Shown: positions 25,920 to 33,002, counted from the stretch's first letter. The stretch is DNA of 33,002 nucleotides from SM23-28-2 sp964512285 (GCA_964512285.1 CAZEJO010000018.1:1-33002); one strand, 5' to 3'. The notes: generated by a model from the sequence alone, not told the origin. Made by a program: numbers and translations.

Positions 25920-26830
25920 CAGAACTGCGCCAGGCAGCAACTGCCCGCCTGGACGAGCCAATGTCTGATCACACCACTTTCGGCATTGGCGGGCCAGCCG
26001 ACGCCTACGCCGTCGCCGAATCGGAAGAGCAACTGAAAGCGCTGGCTGATACGGCCCACCGCCACGCTGTGCCATTCTTCATCCTCGGCGCAGGCAGCAA
26101 CATCCTCGTGGGCGATGGCGGCATCCGCGGCTTGGTCATCGAGAATCGCAGCAGCCGCGTCGACCAGCCCATCCGCCAGAACAACGGCAGCGTGCTCGTG
26201 CGGGCTCAGTCGGGGATCAGCATCGCTGGCCTGGCGCGGCGGCTCTCCCAGGCCGGCCAGGCCGGCCTGGAGTGGGCCTGTGGCATCCCCGGCAGCCTGG
26301 GCGGAGCAGTGATCTACAACGCGGGGGCCTATGGGGGTTGCCTGGCCGACTGCCTGCGCAGTGTGCGCGTTGCTAACAGCAGCACCGAAGTGGCGGAATT
26401 GGCGGCCAGCGAACTGACCCTGGGCTATCGCGGCAGCGCCTTCACTCGCGGCGTGCTCCAGGGAAAGGTCGTCCTTTCCATCGACCTCATTCTGCACGAG
26501 AGTGACCCCCAGGCATTGACCGCACGAGTGGCCGAACTGGACGCTCGCCGCCAGGCGGCCCAGCCGCGAGAGCGCAACGCCGGCTCGGTGTTCAAGAACA
26601 CCCCCGAGCATCCCGCCTGGTGGCTCATCGATCAGGTAGGCCTGCGGGGCCACCGCATCGGCGACGCCCAGATCTCATCCAAACACACCAACTTCATTGT
26701 CAACTGTGGTCATGCCAGCGCCAGCGACGTCAAGGCGCTTATGGCCCTAGCCCAAGAGAGAGTGGAAGAACGCTTCGGCCTTCGCCTGGAGCCAGAGGTA
26801 ACGCTCGTGGGAGAGGGATCCGATGGCTAG
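25901..26830 (+). CDS. murB: UDP-N-acetylenolpyruvoylglucosamine reductase
   Basis: 309 residues. MurB is an FAD enzyme that reduces the enolpyruvyl group to make UDP-MurNAc. FAD-binding motifs: HTTFGIGGPADAY, ILGAGSNILVGDGGIRGLVI, and ACGIPGSLGGAVIYNAGAYG. The catalytic Ser is in AGSVFKN (S229), and KHTNFIVNCGHASASDV is at the C-terminus. The length and short C-terminal domain fit the type II (Staphylococcus-like) MurB. It overlaps murC by 19 nt and ddl by 8 nt, so translation is probably coupled. Confidence 0.97.
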   Translation: MDSEFLAELRQAATARLDEPMSDHTTFGIGGPADAYAVAESEEQLKALADTAHRHAVPFFILGAGSNILVGDGGIRGLVIENRSSRVDQPIRQNNGSVLVRAQSGISIAGLARRLSQAGQAGLEWACGIPGSLGGAVIYNAGAYGGCLADCLRSVRVANSSTEVAELAASELTLGYRGSAFTRGVLQGKVVLSIDLILHESDPQALTARVAELDARRQAAQPRERNAGSVFKNTPEHPAWWLIDQVGLRGHRIGDAQISSKHTNFIVNCGHASASDVKALMALAQERVEERFGLRLEPEVTLVGEGSDG

Positions 26831-27914
26831 GGAAAGGCCCCCGCTGGTAGGCATCCTCTTCGGCGGCCGCTCCGTCGAGCACGAGGTCTCCGTCATCTCC
26901 GCCCAGGGGGTGATGGACGCCATCGACCAGGATCGCTTCCAGGCGGTGCCAATCGGCATCACCAAGGACGGCACCTGGCTCACCCCCCGCGAGACACAGA
27001 CCGCCCTGACCGCCATCAAAGGCAAGCGCATGGCCAGCCTGTCTGGCGGCAGGCAGAGTGCGGAGAAGCATCCCGTCCGCGGCTTCACCGGTCGGTTCCT
27101 GACCGTCCTACACAAGCTGGATGTGCTGTTTCCGCTGGTGCACGGCACCTACGGCGAGGACGGCTCCCTCCAGGGCCTCCTGGAGATGGTGGGCATTCCC
27201 TACGTGGGGGCCGGTGTGACCGCCAGCGCCGTAGGCATGGACAAGGCCCTCCAGCAGATGGTCTTTCGCCAGGCGGGTCTTCCCGTGCCCCCTTCCCTCG
27301 TCGTCACCTGGCCTCAGTGGAAGAACGAAATGACCGCCGTGGTTGGCCAGATAGAGAGCGATCTGGCCTATCCCTGCTTTGTCAAGCCAGCGAACGGCGG
27401 CAGCAGCATTGGCACCGTCAAGGTCCACTCGCGAGAGGGCCTAGCCGACGGCCTGGCCGAGGCCCTCCACTACGACCGCAAAGCCGTGGTGGAGCAGGCC
27501 ATCGAGGGCCGCCACATCGAATGCAGCGTCCTGGGCAACGACGACCCCCAGGCCTCACCGCCGGGAGAGATAGTGTTCAGCCGTGACTTCTACGACTACG
27601 TGGCCAAGTACGAAGATCCCAACACCCGCCTCATCATCCCCGCCGACCTGTCGCCCGAAGTGAGCGACCGGTTGCGGGCCATGGCCATCATTGTGTTCAA
27701 GATCATCGATTGCGCCGGCATGGGGCGGGTCGATTTCTTCCTCACCCAGGACGGCCAGCCCTATGTCAACGAGATCAACACCATACCCGGCTTCACGCCC
27801 ATGAGCATGTACCCCAAGCTGTGGGAGGCCGCTGGCCTGTCCTACAGCGACCTGATAACCCGCCTTATCGAGCTGGCCCTGGAGCGGCATCGAGAGAAGC
27901 GAGCGCGTGAGTAG
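26823..27914 (+). CDS. ddl: D-alanine--D-alanine ligase
   Basis: 363 residues, ATP-grasp enzyme making the dipeptide used by MurF. The N-terminus VGILFGGRSVEHEVSVISA is the Ddl signature. VHGTYGEDGSLQGLLE, YVGAGVTASAVGMDK, FVKPANGGSSIGTVKV, VEQAIEGRHIECSVLGN, and FYDYVAKYEDP follow. The end has VNEINTIPGFTPMSMYPKLW with the metal-binding Asn/Glu. The Tyr-containing YDYVAKY loop fits a D-Ala-D-Ala rather than a D-Ala-D-lactate enzyme. Its position next to murF substrates in the operon makes sense. Overlaps ftsQ by 8 nt. Confidence 0.97.
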   Translation: MARERPPLVGILFGGRSVEHEVSVISAQGVMDAIDQDRFQAVPIGITKDGTWLTPRETQTALTAIKGKRMASLSGGRQSAEKHPVRGFTGRFLTVLHKLDVLFPLVHGTYGEDGSLQGLLEMVGIPYVGAGVTASAVGMDKALQQMVFRQAGLPVPPSLVVTWPQWKNEMTAVVGQIESDLAYPCFVKPANGGSSIGTVKVHSREGLADGLAEALHYDRKAVVEQAIEGRHIECSVLGNDDPQASPPGEIVFSRDFYDYVAKYEDPNTRLIIPADLSPEVSDRLRAMAIIVFKIIDCAGMGRVDFFLTQDGQPYVNEINTIPGFTPMSMYPKLWEAAGLSYSDLITRLIELALERHREKRARE

Positions 27915-28689
27915 AGGCGACTGGCAAACCATGTCGGAGCGTCCCCTGCGGGGCCACGTCCTCTTGAGGGAGGACGAGGAGCCCGGCGGCCCGCGGTTTT
28001 GGCGACGGCTGCTGATGCTGCTCTTGGTGGCTGGCCTGATCGGCGGCGGCGTGGCCCTCTATTTCTCCCCCGTCCTTCGAGTGCAGAAAGTGCAGGTCAC
28101 AGGAGCCCAGACCCTCGATGCTCACTCCCTGGCAGAGCTCGCCGACCTCGAGGACGCCAGCATGTTCACCGTCCCTCTGGACGACGCCCAGGGGCGACTG
28201 GCCGCCCTGCCTATGATCAAGTCGGTCAAGGCCGAGCGTCACTGGCCCCACACCATCCGCCTGGTCGTCGAGGAGAGACAGCCCTGGGCCTACTGGTACA
28301 CCCAGAAGGACGAGTACGTCGTGGACGCCGACGGCGTCGTCCTGGAAGGGGCCATGCCCGCACCGGACGCGCCCATCATCTACCACCAGGACGGCTCGGC
28401 TCAGTTCCAAACGGGAGACGTCATCGACGCCGATGCTGTTCAATTGGCCAAACAGCTTTGGGATTCTCTGCCCGTCACTCTGGATACGGGCTTGGTGCGC
28501 CTTGAATACAATGGCCGCGAGGGTCTGTCCCTCATGACCGATGCCGGTTATCGCGTGATCGTGGGCGATAGTCACGGCCTGGAATACAAGCTCGCCGTGT
28601 GGCAAGCCCTCGAGCTCAAGCTCGGTCGCCAGCAGATGCAGGGACAAGTACTCGACCTAAGGTTCGGCGATAGACCCTCCCTTCGTTGA
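27907..28689 (+). CDS. ftsQ: Cell division protein FtsQ / DivIB
   Basis: 260 residues from a GTG at 27907; the ATG at codon 9 is an alternative. A basic cytoplasmic N-terminus precedes one membrane helix (about 35-53), then a POTRA domain (about 58-128: LRVQKVQVTGAQTLDAHSL through IRLVVEERQPWAYW) and a C-terminal beta domain (DEYVVDADGVVLE). This is the FtsQ/DivIB plan: a bitopic protein holding the FtsL/FtsB pair at the septum. It lies before ftsA and ftsZ as usual. Confidence 0.93.
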   Translation: MSRGDWQTMSERPLRGHVLLREDEEPGGPRFWRRLLMLLLVAGLIGGGVALYFSPVLRVQKVQVTGAQTLDAHSLAELADLEDASMFTVPLDDAQGRLAALPMIKSVKAERHWPHTIRLVVEERQPWAYWYTQKDEYVVDADGVVLEGAMPAPDAPIIYHQDGSAQFQTGDVIDADAVQLAKQLWDSLPVTLDTGLVRLEYNGREGLSLMTDAGYRVIVGDSHGLEYKLAVWQALELKLGRQQMQGQVLDLRFGDRPSLR

Positions 28690-28703
28690 AAGGGGAGAGA
28701 AAA

Positions 28704-29954
28704 ATGTATCGCAATGGCAACTTCGCCGCGGTAGATGTGGGCAGCACCAAGGTGTGCACCCTGGTGGGCGAGCTGGCGTCCGAGGGTGAGATGCGCATCG
28801 TGGGAGTGGGCATCTCTCCCACTGCCGGCATGAACAGAGGCACGGTCGACAACATCCAGCAGGCCACCGAATCCATCCTCAACTCGGTGGAGAAAGCCGA
28901 GAAATCCAGCGGCACCCGCATCGTCTCAGCCCAGATCAGCATCAGCGGCAGCCACATCGGCTCCATGAGCAACCGCGCCGTCGTTGCCATCCCCGGCCGC
29001 AACCGACCCATCGGCCCGGAGGACGTAGCCCGCGTCATGGAGGCAGCGGAATCCGTCAGCATCCCCAGCGACCGTCAGATCCTGCACGTTATCCCCCGCT
29101 GCTTCGTGGTGGACAGTCAGGAGCGCGTCAGCGACCCCGTGGGCATGCACGGCCAGCGTCTGGACGTAGAGACACTCATCGTCACTGGTAGCGTGGCAGC
29201 CATCCAGAACCTCACCAAGTGCGTGGAGGGAGCCGGCGTTCAGGTGGAAGACCTCGTGCTCAGCTCCCTTGCCAGCGCCGAGGCCGTGCTCGAAGAAGAA
29301 GAGAAGCGCCAGGGCGTGGTGCTGGCCGATGTCGGTGGTGGCACCACCGGCGTTTGCGTCTTCGCCGAAGGCACCCCCTTCCACACCACCATCCTGCCGG
29401 TGGGCGGCTATCACCTCACCCACGACCTAGTGGCCGGCCTCAGGGCACCCTTCGACGCCGCAGAGGAGGCCAAGACCCTCTACGGCCACGCCATCCCCAG
29501 CACAATCGACGCCGAGGAAATGGTAGAGATAGACACCTTCGGTGCCGATAGGCAAAAGACTGTCTCCCGCCGTCGCCTGACCGAGATCCTCCAGGCCCGC
29601 GTGGAGGAGATCCTGGAGATGATCTACATGGACGTGCGCCGCGCCGGCTACGACGAGATGCTCGCCGCCGGCCTCGTCCTCAGCGGCGGCTCGGCCAACC
29701 TGCCCGGCATGGACCTCCTGGCCGAACAGGTCCTGCGGATGCCGGCTCGCATCGGCGTACCGCGCGGTCTCCACGGCCTATCGGACATCTTGGCCAACCC
29801 GGCCTACGCCACCAGCGTGGGGCTTCTCAACTGGGCCCAGCACGAGAAGCAGCCAAACGGCCACAGGCGTAGGCTGGGCGAGAAGACGCGCGCCTCTCCT
29901 CTGGAGTGGCTGCGTGGCATTGGTCGCTGGTTCAGGTTCCTTTTGCCTCAATAG
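28704..29954 (+). CDS. ftsA: Cell division protein FtsA
   Basis: 416 residues from the ATG at 28704, which has GGGGAG upstream; a TTG at 28686 in the same frame is less likely. FtsA is an actin-like ATPase that tethers FtsZ to the membrane. Visible: VDVGSTKVCTLVGE (phosphate 1), the 1C subdomain, ADVGGGTTGVCVF (phosphate 2), LPVGGYHLTHDL, and LVLSGGSANLPGMD (adenosine motif). The C-terminal 20 residues (WLRGIGRWFRFLLP) form a likely amphipathic membrane-targeting helix. FtsA excludes Actinobacteria as the host, which lack it. Confidence 0.96.
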   Translation: MYRNGNFAAVDVGSTKVCTLVGELASEGEMRIVGVGISPTAGMNRGTVDNIQQATESILNSVEKAEKSSGTRIVSAQISISGSHIGSMSNRAVVAIPGRNRPIGPEDVARVMEAAESVSIPSDRQILHVIPRCFVVDSQERVSDPVGMHGQRLDVETLIVTGSVAAIQNLTKCVEGAGVQVEDLVLSSLASAEAVLEEEEKRQGVVLADVGGGTTGVCVFAEGTPFHTTILPVGGYHLTHDLVAGLRAPFDAAEEAKTLYGHAIPSTIDAEEMVEIDTFGADRQKTVSRRRLTEILQARVEEILEMIYMDVRRAGYDEMLAAGLVLSGGSANLPGMDLLAEQVLRMPARIGVPRGLHGLSDILANPAYATSVGLLNWAQHEKQPNGHRRRLGEKTRASPLEWLRGIGRWFRFLLPQ

Positions 29955-30003
29955 CGACCGCAACAGACGGATAGGACAGCACAAAAGGGGAAAGGAGGCA
30001 AAG

Positions 30004-31077
30004 GTGGCGAACAGGGCAGACACTGAAGGCCTACCATCCATTAAGGTGGTGGGCGTGGGTGGCGCCGGTTGTAACGCCGTAAACCGAATGATCGAGGCCG
30101 GCGTGAAGGGCGTCGAGTTCTTGGGCATTAACACCGATAGCCAGGCCCTGATGCGCTGCGAGGCCGAGTCGCGCCTGCGCGTCGGCGATCGCCTAACCAG
30201 AGGCCTGGGCGTAGGCGGCAACGCCGACAAGGGCCAGCGAGCCGCCGAAGAGAGCCGCGATGAGATCATCGAGTGCATACGCGATGCCGAGATGCTGTTC
30301 ATCACCGCTGGCATGGGCGGTGGCACCGGCACCGGCGCCGCTCCCATCGTGGCCGAGGCAGCCAAGGAGGCCGGCGCCCTGACCGTGGCCGTGGTCACCA
30401 AGCCCTTCTCCTTCGAGGGCTCGCGCCGTCGCCTTCAGGCTGAGAACGGCATCTCCATGCTGCGTGACCGTGTCGACACTCTCATCGTCATCCCCAACGA
30501 CCGCCTGCTCTCTATCTGCGACCAGAAGACCACCGTCGCCGAGTCCTTCCGGGTGGCCGATGACGTCCTTCGTCAGGGCATCCAGGGCATCTCCGAACTT
30601 ATCACTACCCCCGGAGACATCAACCTGGACTTCGCCGATGTCCGAGGGATCATGAGCGAGGCCGGCCCCGCCCTGATGGCCATCGGCCGCGCCTCCGGCG
30701 ACAACCGAGCGGTGGAGGCCGCCAAGGCCGCCATCAACAGCCCCCTGCTCGACATCAGCATCCACGGGGCCCGCGGCGTGCTGTTCAACTTCACCGCCTC
30801 CAAGAACCTCGCCCTGCACGAGGTGAACATGGCCGCCCAGGTTATCGCCGAGGTGGTGGACCCTGATGCCGAGATCATCTTTGGCACCGCCACCGACCCC
30901 AGCATGGGCGATGAGGTTCAGGTCACCCTCATCGCTGTCGGCTTCGCCACGCCGGAGCTCTACGAGGAGCCTACGCGAGATGAGAGGTTGCGCCACCTCA
31001 GAGACGAATCTCTGCAGCAAGGTATAGTCGACACAGAGCTACCAAGTTTTTTGCGACGCCCGGTGGTCAACCGCTAA
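30004..31077 (+). CDS. ftsZ: Cell division GTPase FtsZ
   Basis: 357 residues from the GTG at 30004, chosen for the strong AAAGGAGG just upstream; the frame stays open further upstream but overlaps ftsA. Tubulin-like GTPase that builds the Z ring. KVVGVGGAGCNAVNRMI, the tubulin signature GGGTGTG (105-111), VTKPFSFEG, NLDFADVR (catalytic T7 loop), and GRASGDNRAVEAA are all intact. The C-terminal peptide TELPSFLRRPVVNR is the site for FtsA and other partners. The linker before it is very short (about 20 residues). Confidence 0.98.
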   Translation: MANRADTEGLPSIKVVGVGGAGCNAVNRMIEAGVKGVEFLGINTDSQALMRCEAESRLRVGDRLTRGLGVGGNADKGQRAAEESRDEIIECIRDAEMLFITAGMGGGTGTGAAPIVAEAAKEAGALTVAVVTKPFSFEGSRRRLQAENGISMLRDRVDTLIVIPNDRLLSICDQKTTVAESFRVADDVLRQGIQGISELITTPGDINLDFADVRGIMSEAGPALMAIGRASGDNRAVEAAKAAINSPLLDISIHGARGVLFNFTASKNLALHEVNMAAQVIAEVVDPDAEIIFGTATDPSMGDEVQVTLIAVGFATPELYEEPTRDERLRHLRDESLQQGIVDTELPSFLRRPVVNR

Positions 31078-31139
31078 GAGGCAACGGCTCACCGGGCGGC
31101 CGAAACTGAATATCTCGGGCGCTTCTACCACCTCCTCCT

Positions 31140-31178
31140 GGGCAGCGGGCATGGCCGGGGCAAACCAGCCCGCTGCCC
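31140..31178 (+). terminator. Rho-independent terminator after ftsZ
   Basis: A perfect 11-bp stem (GGGCAGCGGGC at 31140-31150, GCCCGCTGCCC at 31168-31178) with a 17-nt loop, followed by CCTTTTC. It is 62 nt past the ftsZ stop and closes the dcw transcript. Confidence 0.8.
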
Positions 31179-31202
31179 CCTTTTCACCCACCACGCGAGG
31201 CT

Positions 31203-31361
31203 GTTGAAAACCCCCGCTCCGTCCATGGTTCGACAGGCTCACCATGAGCGGAAACAGGCTCACCATGAGCGGAAACAGGCTCGCCACGAGCGGAAATGTG
31301 CGGACACCTCAAACCGCTCACCCTGAGCGTGTCGAAGGGCAAACGAGAGCGCTCTTTCAAC
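31203..31361. repeat. Palindromic short-repeat cluster (REP-like) with three tandem 21-bp units
   Basis: Three consecutive 21-bp units start at 31233, 31254 and 31275 (the third with two changes), each holding the small palindrome GCTCA-CCA-TGAGC. An imperfect inverted copy lies at 31314-31336, facing 31229-31251. GTTGAAA (31203) and TTTCAAC (31355) flank the whole. This looks like a dispersed extragenic palindromic element, not a gene. Apart from it and the flanking terminator and promoter, the 384-bp ftsZ-nrdR spacer holds no gene. Confidence 0.8.
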
Positions 31362-31378
31362 GACTTTCACACTTTTAG

Positions 31379-31425
31379 CCACAATATGTTGAGTCCAATC
31401 CCTTGACATCCCCAACATATTGTGG
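31379..31425. promoter_or_regulatory. Putative NrdR operator: perfect 13-bp inverted repeat
   Basis: CCACAATATGTTG (31379-31391) and CAACATATTGTGG (31413-31425) are exact reverse complements. Each arm is itself partly palindromic around ATAT, like NrdR boxes. Their ATAT centres are 33 bp apart, about three helical turns, close to the 31-32 bp known for paired NrdR boxes. The right arm fills the spacer of the nrdR promoter. Confidence 0.65.
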
Positions 31426-31431
31426 TATTCT
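31403..31431 (+). promoter_or_regulatory. Putative sigma70-type promoter of nrdR
   Basis: TTGACA (31403-31408), a 17-nt spacer and TATTCT (31426-31431). The predicted transcript start is about 25 nt before the nrdR ATG. The spacer is almost wholly covered by the right arm of the inverted repeat, so binding there should block polymerase. Confidence 0.65.
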
Positions 31432-31461
31432 AGCCCTCGTGCCCCAACGGGTAGTAGAGAG

Positions 31462-32079
31462 ATGAAGTGTCCCTATTGCGGCTTCGACGACTCTAAGGTG
31501 ACCGACTCGCGCGCCATGGAGGGCGGCATCCGCCGCCGCCGCGAGTGCCTCTCCTGCGGCCAGCGCTTCACCACCGCCGAGCGCGTGGAGCTCGGCGGCC
31601 TGATGGTGGTGAAGAAGGACGGCCGCCGCGAGGAGTTCTCGCGCGACAAGCTCCTCCTCGGCGTGCGCAAGGCCTGCGAGAAGCGCCCCATACCGCAGGG
31701 CGCCGTCGAGACCCTGGTGGACGATGTGGAGACGCAGGTGCACGCCCAGGGCAAGGCCGAGGTGCCCACCACCTTCGTCGGCGAGCTGGTGATCGACCGC
31801 CTGCGCGACCTGGACGAGGTGGCCTACATCCGCTTCGCCAGCGTCTACCGCGCCTTCCGCGACGTGGACGACCTGAAGGAGGAGCTGGCCACCCTGGAGC
31901 GAAACCGCGCCCAGCCGGCGGTCGCCACCGCCCAGCTACCGCTGCTGCCCGCCGAGGCGCTGGAGGGGCTTTCGCCTCGCCGTCGGCGGGGGCGAGCGCG
32001 ACGCAGCCAGGGACGAGCGGGCAAGGCCACCGCCGCCAGTGGTGACGGGCGAGGACGCGATAGAGGTCGAGCAAACTGA
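31462..32079 (+). CDS. nrdR: Transcriptional repressor NrdR
   Basis: 205 residues from the ATG at 31462; this gives the standard MKCPYC start, so upstream in-frame starts are rejected. NrdR senses ATP/dATP and represses ribonucleotide reductase genes. The zinc ribbon has C3, C6, C29 and C32, with RRRRECLSCGQRFTTAE. The ATP-cone (about 49-139) follows, with REEFSRDKLLLGVRKACEKR and DEVAYIRFASVYRAF. Most NrdR proteins stop near residue 150-160. Here a tail of about 50 residues, rich in Arg, Gly and Ala, is added. The stop overlaps the next gene's ATG (TGATG). Confidence 0.96.
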   Translation: MKCPYCGFDDSKVTDSRAMEGGIRRRRECLSCGQRFTTAERVELGGLMVVKKDGRREEFSRDKLLLGVRKACEKRPIPQGAVETLVDDVETQVHAQGKAEVPTTFVGELVIDRLRDLDEVAYIRFASVYRAFRDVDDLKEELATLERNRAQPAVATAQLPLLPAEALEGLSPRRRRGRARRSQGRAGKATAASGDGRGRDRGRAN

Positions 32080-32888
32080 TGAACGGATCGGACTTCTGGT
32101 GGTTGACTGAGAGAGAGGCAAGCCAGCCGTGGCTGGTCGGCGTGGGGCACCGTTCGCCCCTCGTCGACGATGACAATCCGTGCGCGGTTCCCTGGTATCG
32201 CTCGGTTGATCCAGGAGGGAAACTGTCGACGGATGAGAAGCGCCACCCGCTCACCTACCTTGACGAGTGGCGGCATACTTGCGGCAACAGTGAAGTCTTC
32301 CGAACGTTGGAACTTTGTCCTTCCCGTGAGGCGCAGGAAGGAGCCCTACTTGGGCCGTTCCTAATTGACATCGATAACTCCGACTGGGATGACGGCTATC
32401 GAGAGGACTTGGAAGACGCGCTACGAGTAACGAGACAAGTCATCGAGTTTGTGACGGATTCGTGGAAGCTAAGCGCCCAGGACTTCCGCATCTTCTTCAC
32501 CGGCCGCAAAGGCTTCAACGTCGAGATTCAGCCGGGCGCTCTCCAAATCAGCGGCGCGCTCGCGTCTCAGATAGACATGTCGGGCAAGAGACAGGAAGCA
32601 GCAATCCAATACCTGCGTTCGCAAAACAGAGTGAAGGATCAGAACGGCAACGCTGTGAGTGACCGACGAACCTTTATCGACCGGATCTACGGCTCGCCGC
32701 TGCGGGGACATTACCTGAAGAAAGCGTATGTCCGGCTACATCGTTCCGTCAACAAGTGGGTGACTCACGGGGGCACGAAGATTGCGCGCATGAAGCTGGA
32801 ACTGTCCCCAAAGGAATTGTTTGACTCCACCGCCCAGGCGATATGTTCCCGCTCAGAGTCCATGATCAGACAAGGAGCAACGCCATGA
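32079..32888 (+). CDS. Archaeo-eukaryotic primase (AEP/PrimPol)-like protein
   Basis: 269 residues. I assign it to the AEP superfamily from motif order. Motif I is FLIDIDN with D97 and D99. Motif II is FFTGRKGFNVE (139-149), matching the 'SGxRGxH' loop of PriS and LigD-type primases, but with N147 where His is expected. Motif III is TFIDRIYGSPLRGHYLKK (198-215), matching 'T-x-D-x-x-R-x-x-R-x-P-x-S-L-H-x-K', with D201 and H211. The N-terminal 90 residues and the C-terminus (about 225-269) match nothing I know. AEPs make primers or extend DNA across damage. It overlaps nrdR (TGATG) and nrdJ (ATGA). Its GC (about 50-57% in sampled lines) is lower than its neighbours, suggesting acquisition. Confidence 0.7.
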   Translation: MNGSDFWWLTEREASQPWLVGVGHRSPLVDDDNPCAVPWYRSVDPGGKLSTDEKRHPLTYLDEWRHTCGNSEVFRTLELCPSREAQEGALLGPFLIDIDNSDWDDGYREDLEDALRVTRQVIEFVTDSWKLSAQDFRIFFTGRKGFNVEIQPGALQISGALASQIDMSGKRQEAAIQYLRSQNRVKDQNGNAVSDRRTFIDRIYGSPLRGHYLKKAYVRLHRSVNKWVTHGGTKIARMKLELSPKELFDSTAQAICSRSESMIRQGATP

Positions 32889-33002
32889 CCATCACGTCCG
32901 GCCGCAGCCAAATCGACAGGCAGCGCAGGCCCGTCGCCCTTTCCGAGAACGCCCACCTCGTCCTGGAGCGGCGCTATCTGGCCAAGGACGACGCCGGCAA
33001 GC
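32885..33002 (+). CDS. nrdJ: Vitamin B12-dependent ribonucleotide reductase, 5' part only
   Basis: 39 codons are visible before the window ends. ALSENAHLVLERRYLAKDDA matches the N-terminus of adenosylcobalamin-dependent (class II) ribonucleoside-diphosphate reductases, typically 'LSENALxVLxxRYLxKDExG'. Class II enzymes make deoxynucleotides with or without oxygen. The ATG overlaps the stop of the primase-like gene, and AAGGAG lies upstream. A location after nrdR is common. No active-site residues are in view. Confidence 0.82.
   Translation, partial: MTITSGRSQIDRQRRPVALSENAHLVLERRYLAKDDAGK

Noticed and set aside
31039..31287. A - strand open frame of 82 codons with repeated 'PLMVSL' units
   Set aside because: It is just the translation of the 21-bp palindromic repeats and the end of ftsZ on the wrong strand; no ribosome site.
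31233..31295. A possible mini-CRISPR
   Set aside because: The units are directly adjacent with no unique spacers, and there are no cas genes.

Overview
The window (about 33 kb, GC-rich, roughly 65% by eye) is bacterial chromosome. It contains a nearly complete division and cell wall (dcw) cluster on the + strand and a replication, translation and secretion cluster running divergently on the - strand. The gene set fits Chloroflexota, perhaps a Dehalococcoidia-like lineage that still makes peptidoglycan: fused SecDF, a DUF6504 protein, FtsA and FtsZ together, nrdR near a B12-type ribonucleotide reductase, and a surface protein with duplicated 'GWNN...PGRC' modules. This assignment is inference, because no rRNA is present. 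A 100-N scaffold gap shows that this is a draft or metagenome-derived assembly.

Layout. 1-5300 (- strand, accessory): the 5' end of a hemolysin III-like gene, a large secreted multidomain protein with a caspase-like H...C signature, a lipoprotein with BNR-type repeats and a Cys-rich tail, a small unknown protein and a DUF6504 protein. Copies of a short dispersed repeat lie between these genes. 5331-14629 (- strand, housekeeping): mog/moaB-type gene, trmD, rplS, a terminator, then priA, def, a CCA-adding-type nucleotidyltransferase and secDF. priA is interrupted by an assembly artefact. 14630-14847: divergent control region with a sigma70-type promoter and TGGGG repeats that look like MraZ boxes. 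14848-31077 (+ strand): mraZ, rsmH, ftsL-like, ftsI, murF, mraY, murD, ftsW, murG, murC, murB, ddl, ftsQ, ftsA, ftsZ, mostly overlapping or within a few bases of each other. murE is missing from its usual place between ftsI and murF. 31078-31461: ftsZ terminator, a palindromic short-repeat cluster, and a promoter overlapped by a perfect 13-bp inverted repeat. 31462-33002 (+ strand): nrdR, an archaeo-eukaryotic primase (AEP)-like gene, and the start of nrdJ, linked by TGATG and ATGA overlaps.

How it works together. The dcw genes supply the cytoplasmic Mur ligases (except MurE), the lipid-linked steps (MraY, MurG) and the septal machinery (FtsL, FtsI, FtsW, FtsQ, FtsA, FtsZ). MraZ probably represses its own operon. 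NrdR probably controls the B12-dependent reductase that makes deoxynucleotides. The most unusual feature is the primase/polymerase-like gene translationally coupled between NrdR and NrdJ. It suggests an undescribed link between dNTP supply and priming or damage tolerance, or alternatively a degenerate AEP turned into a nucleotide sensor, since the expected catalytic His is Asn.
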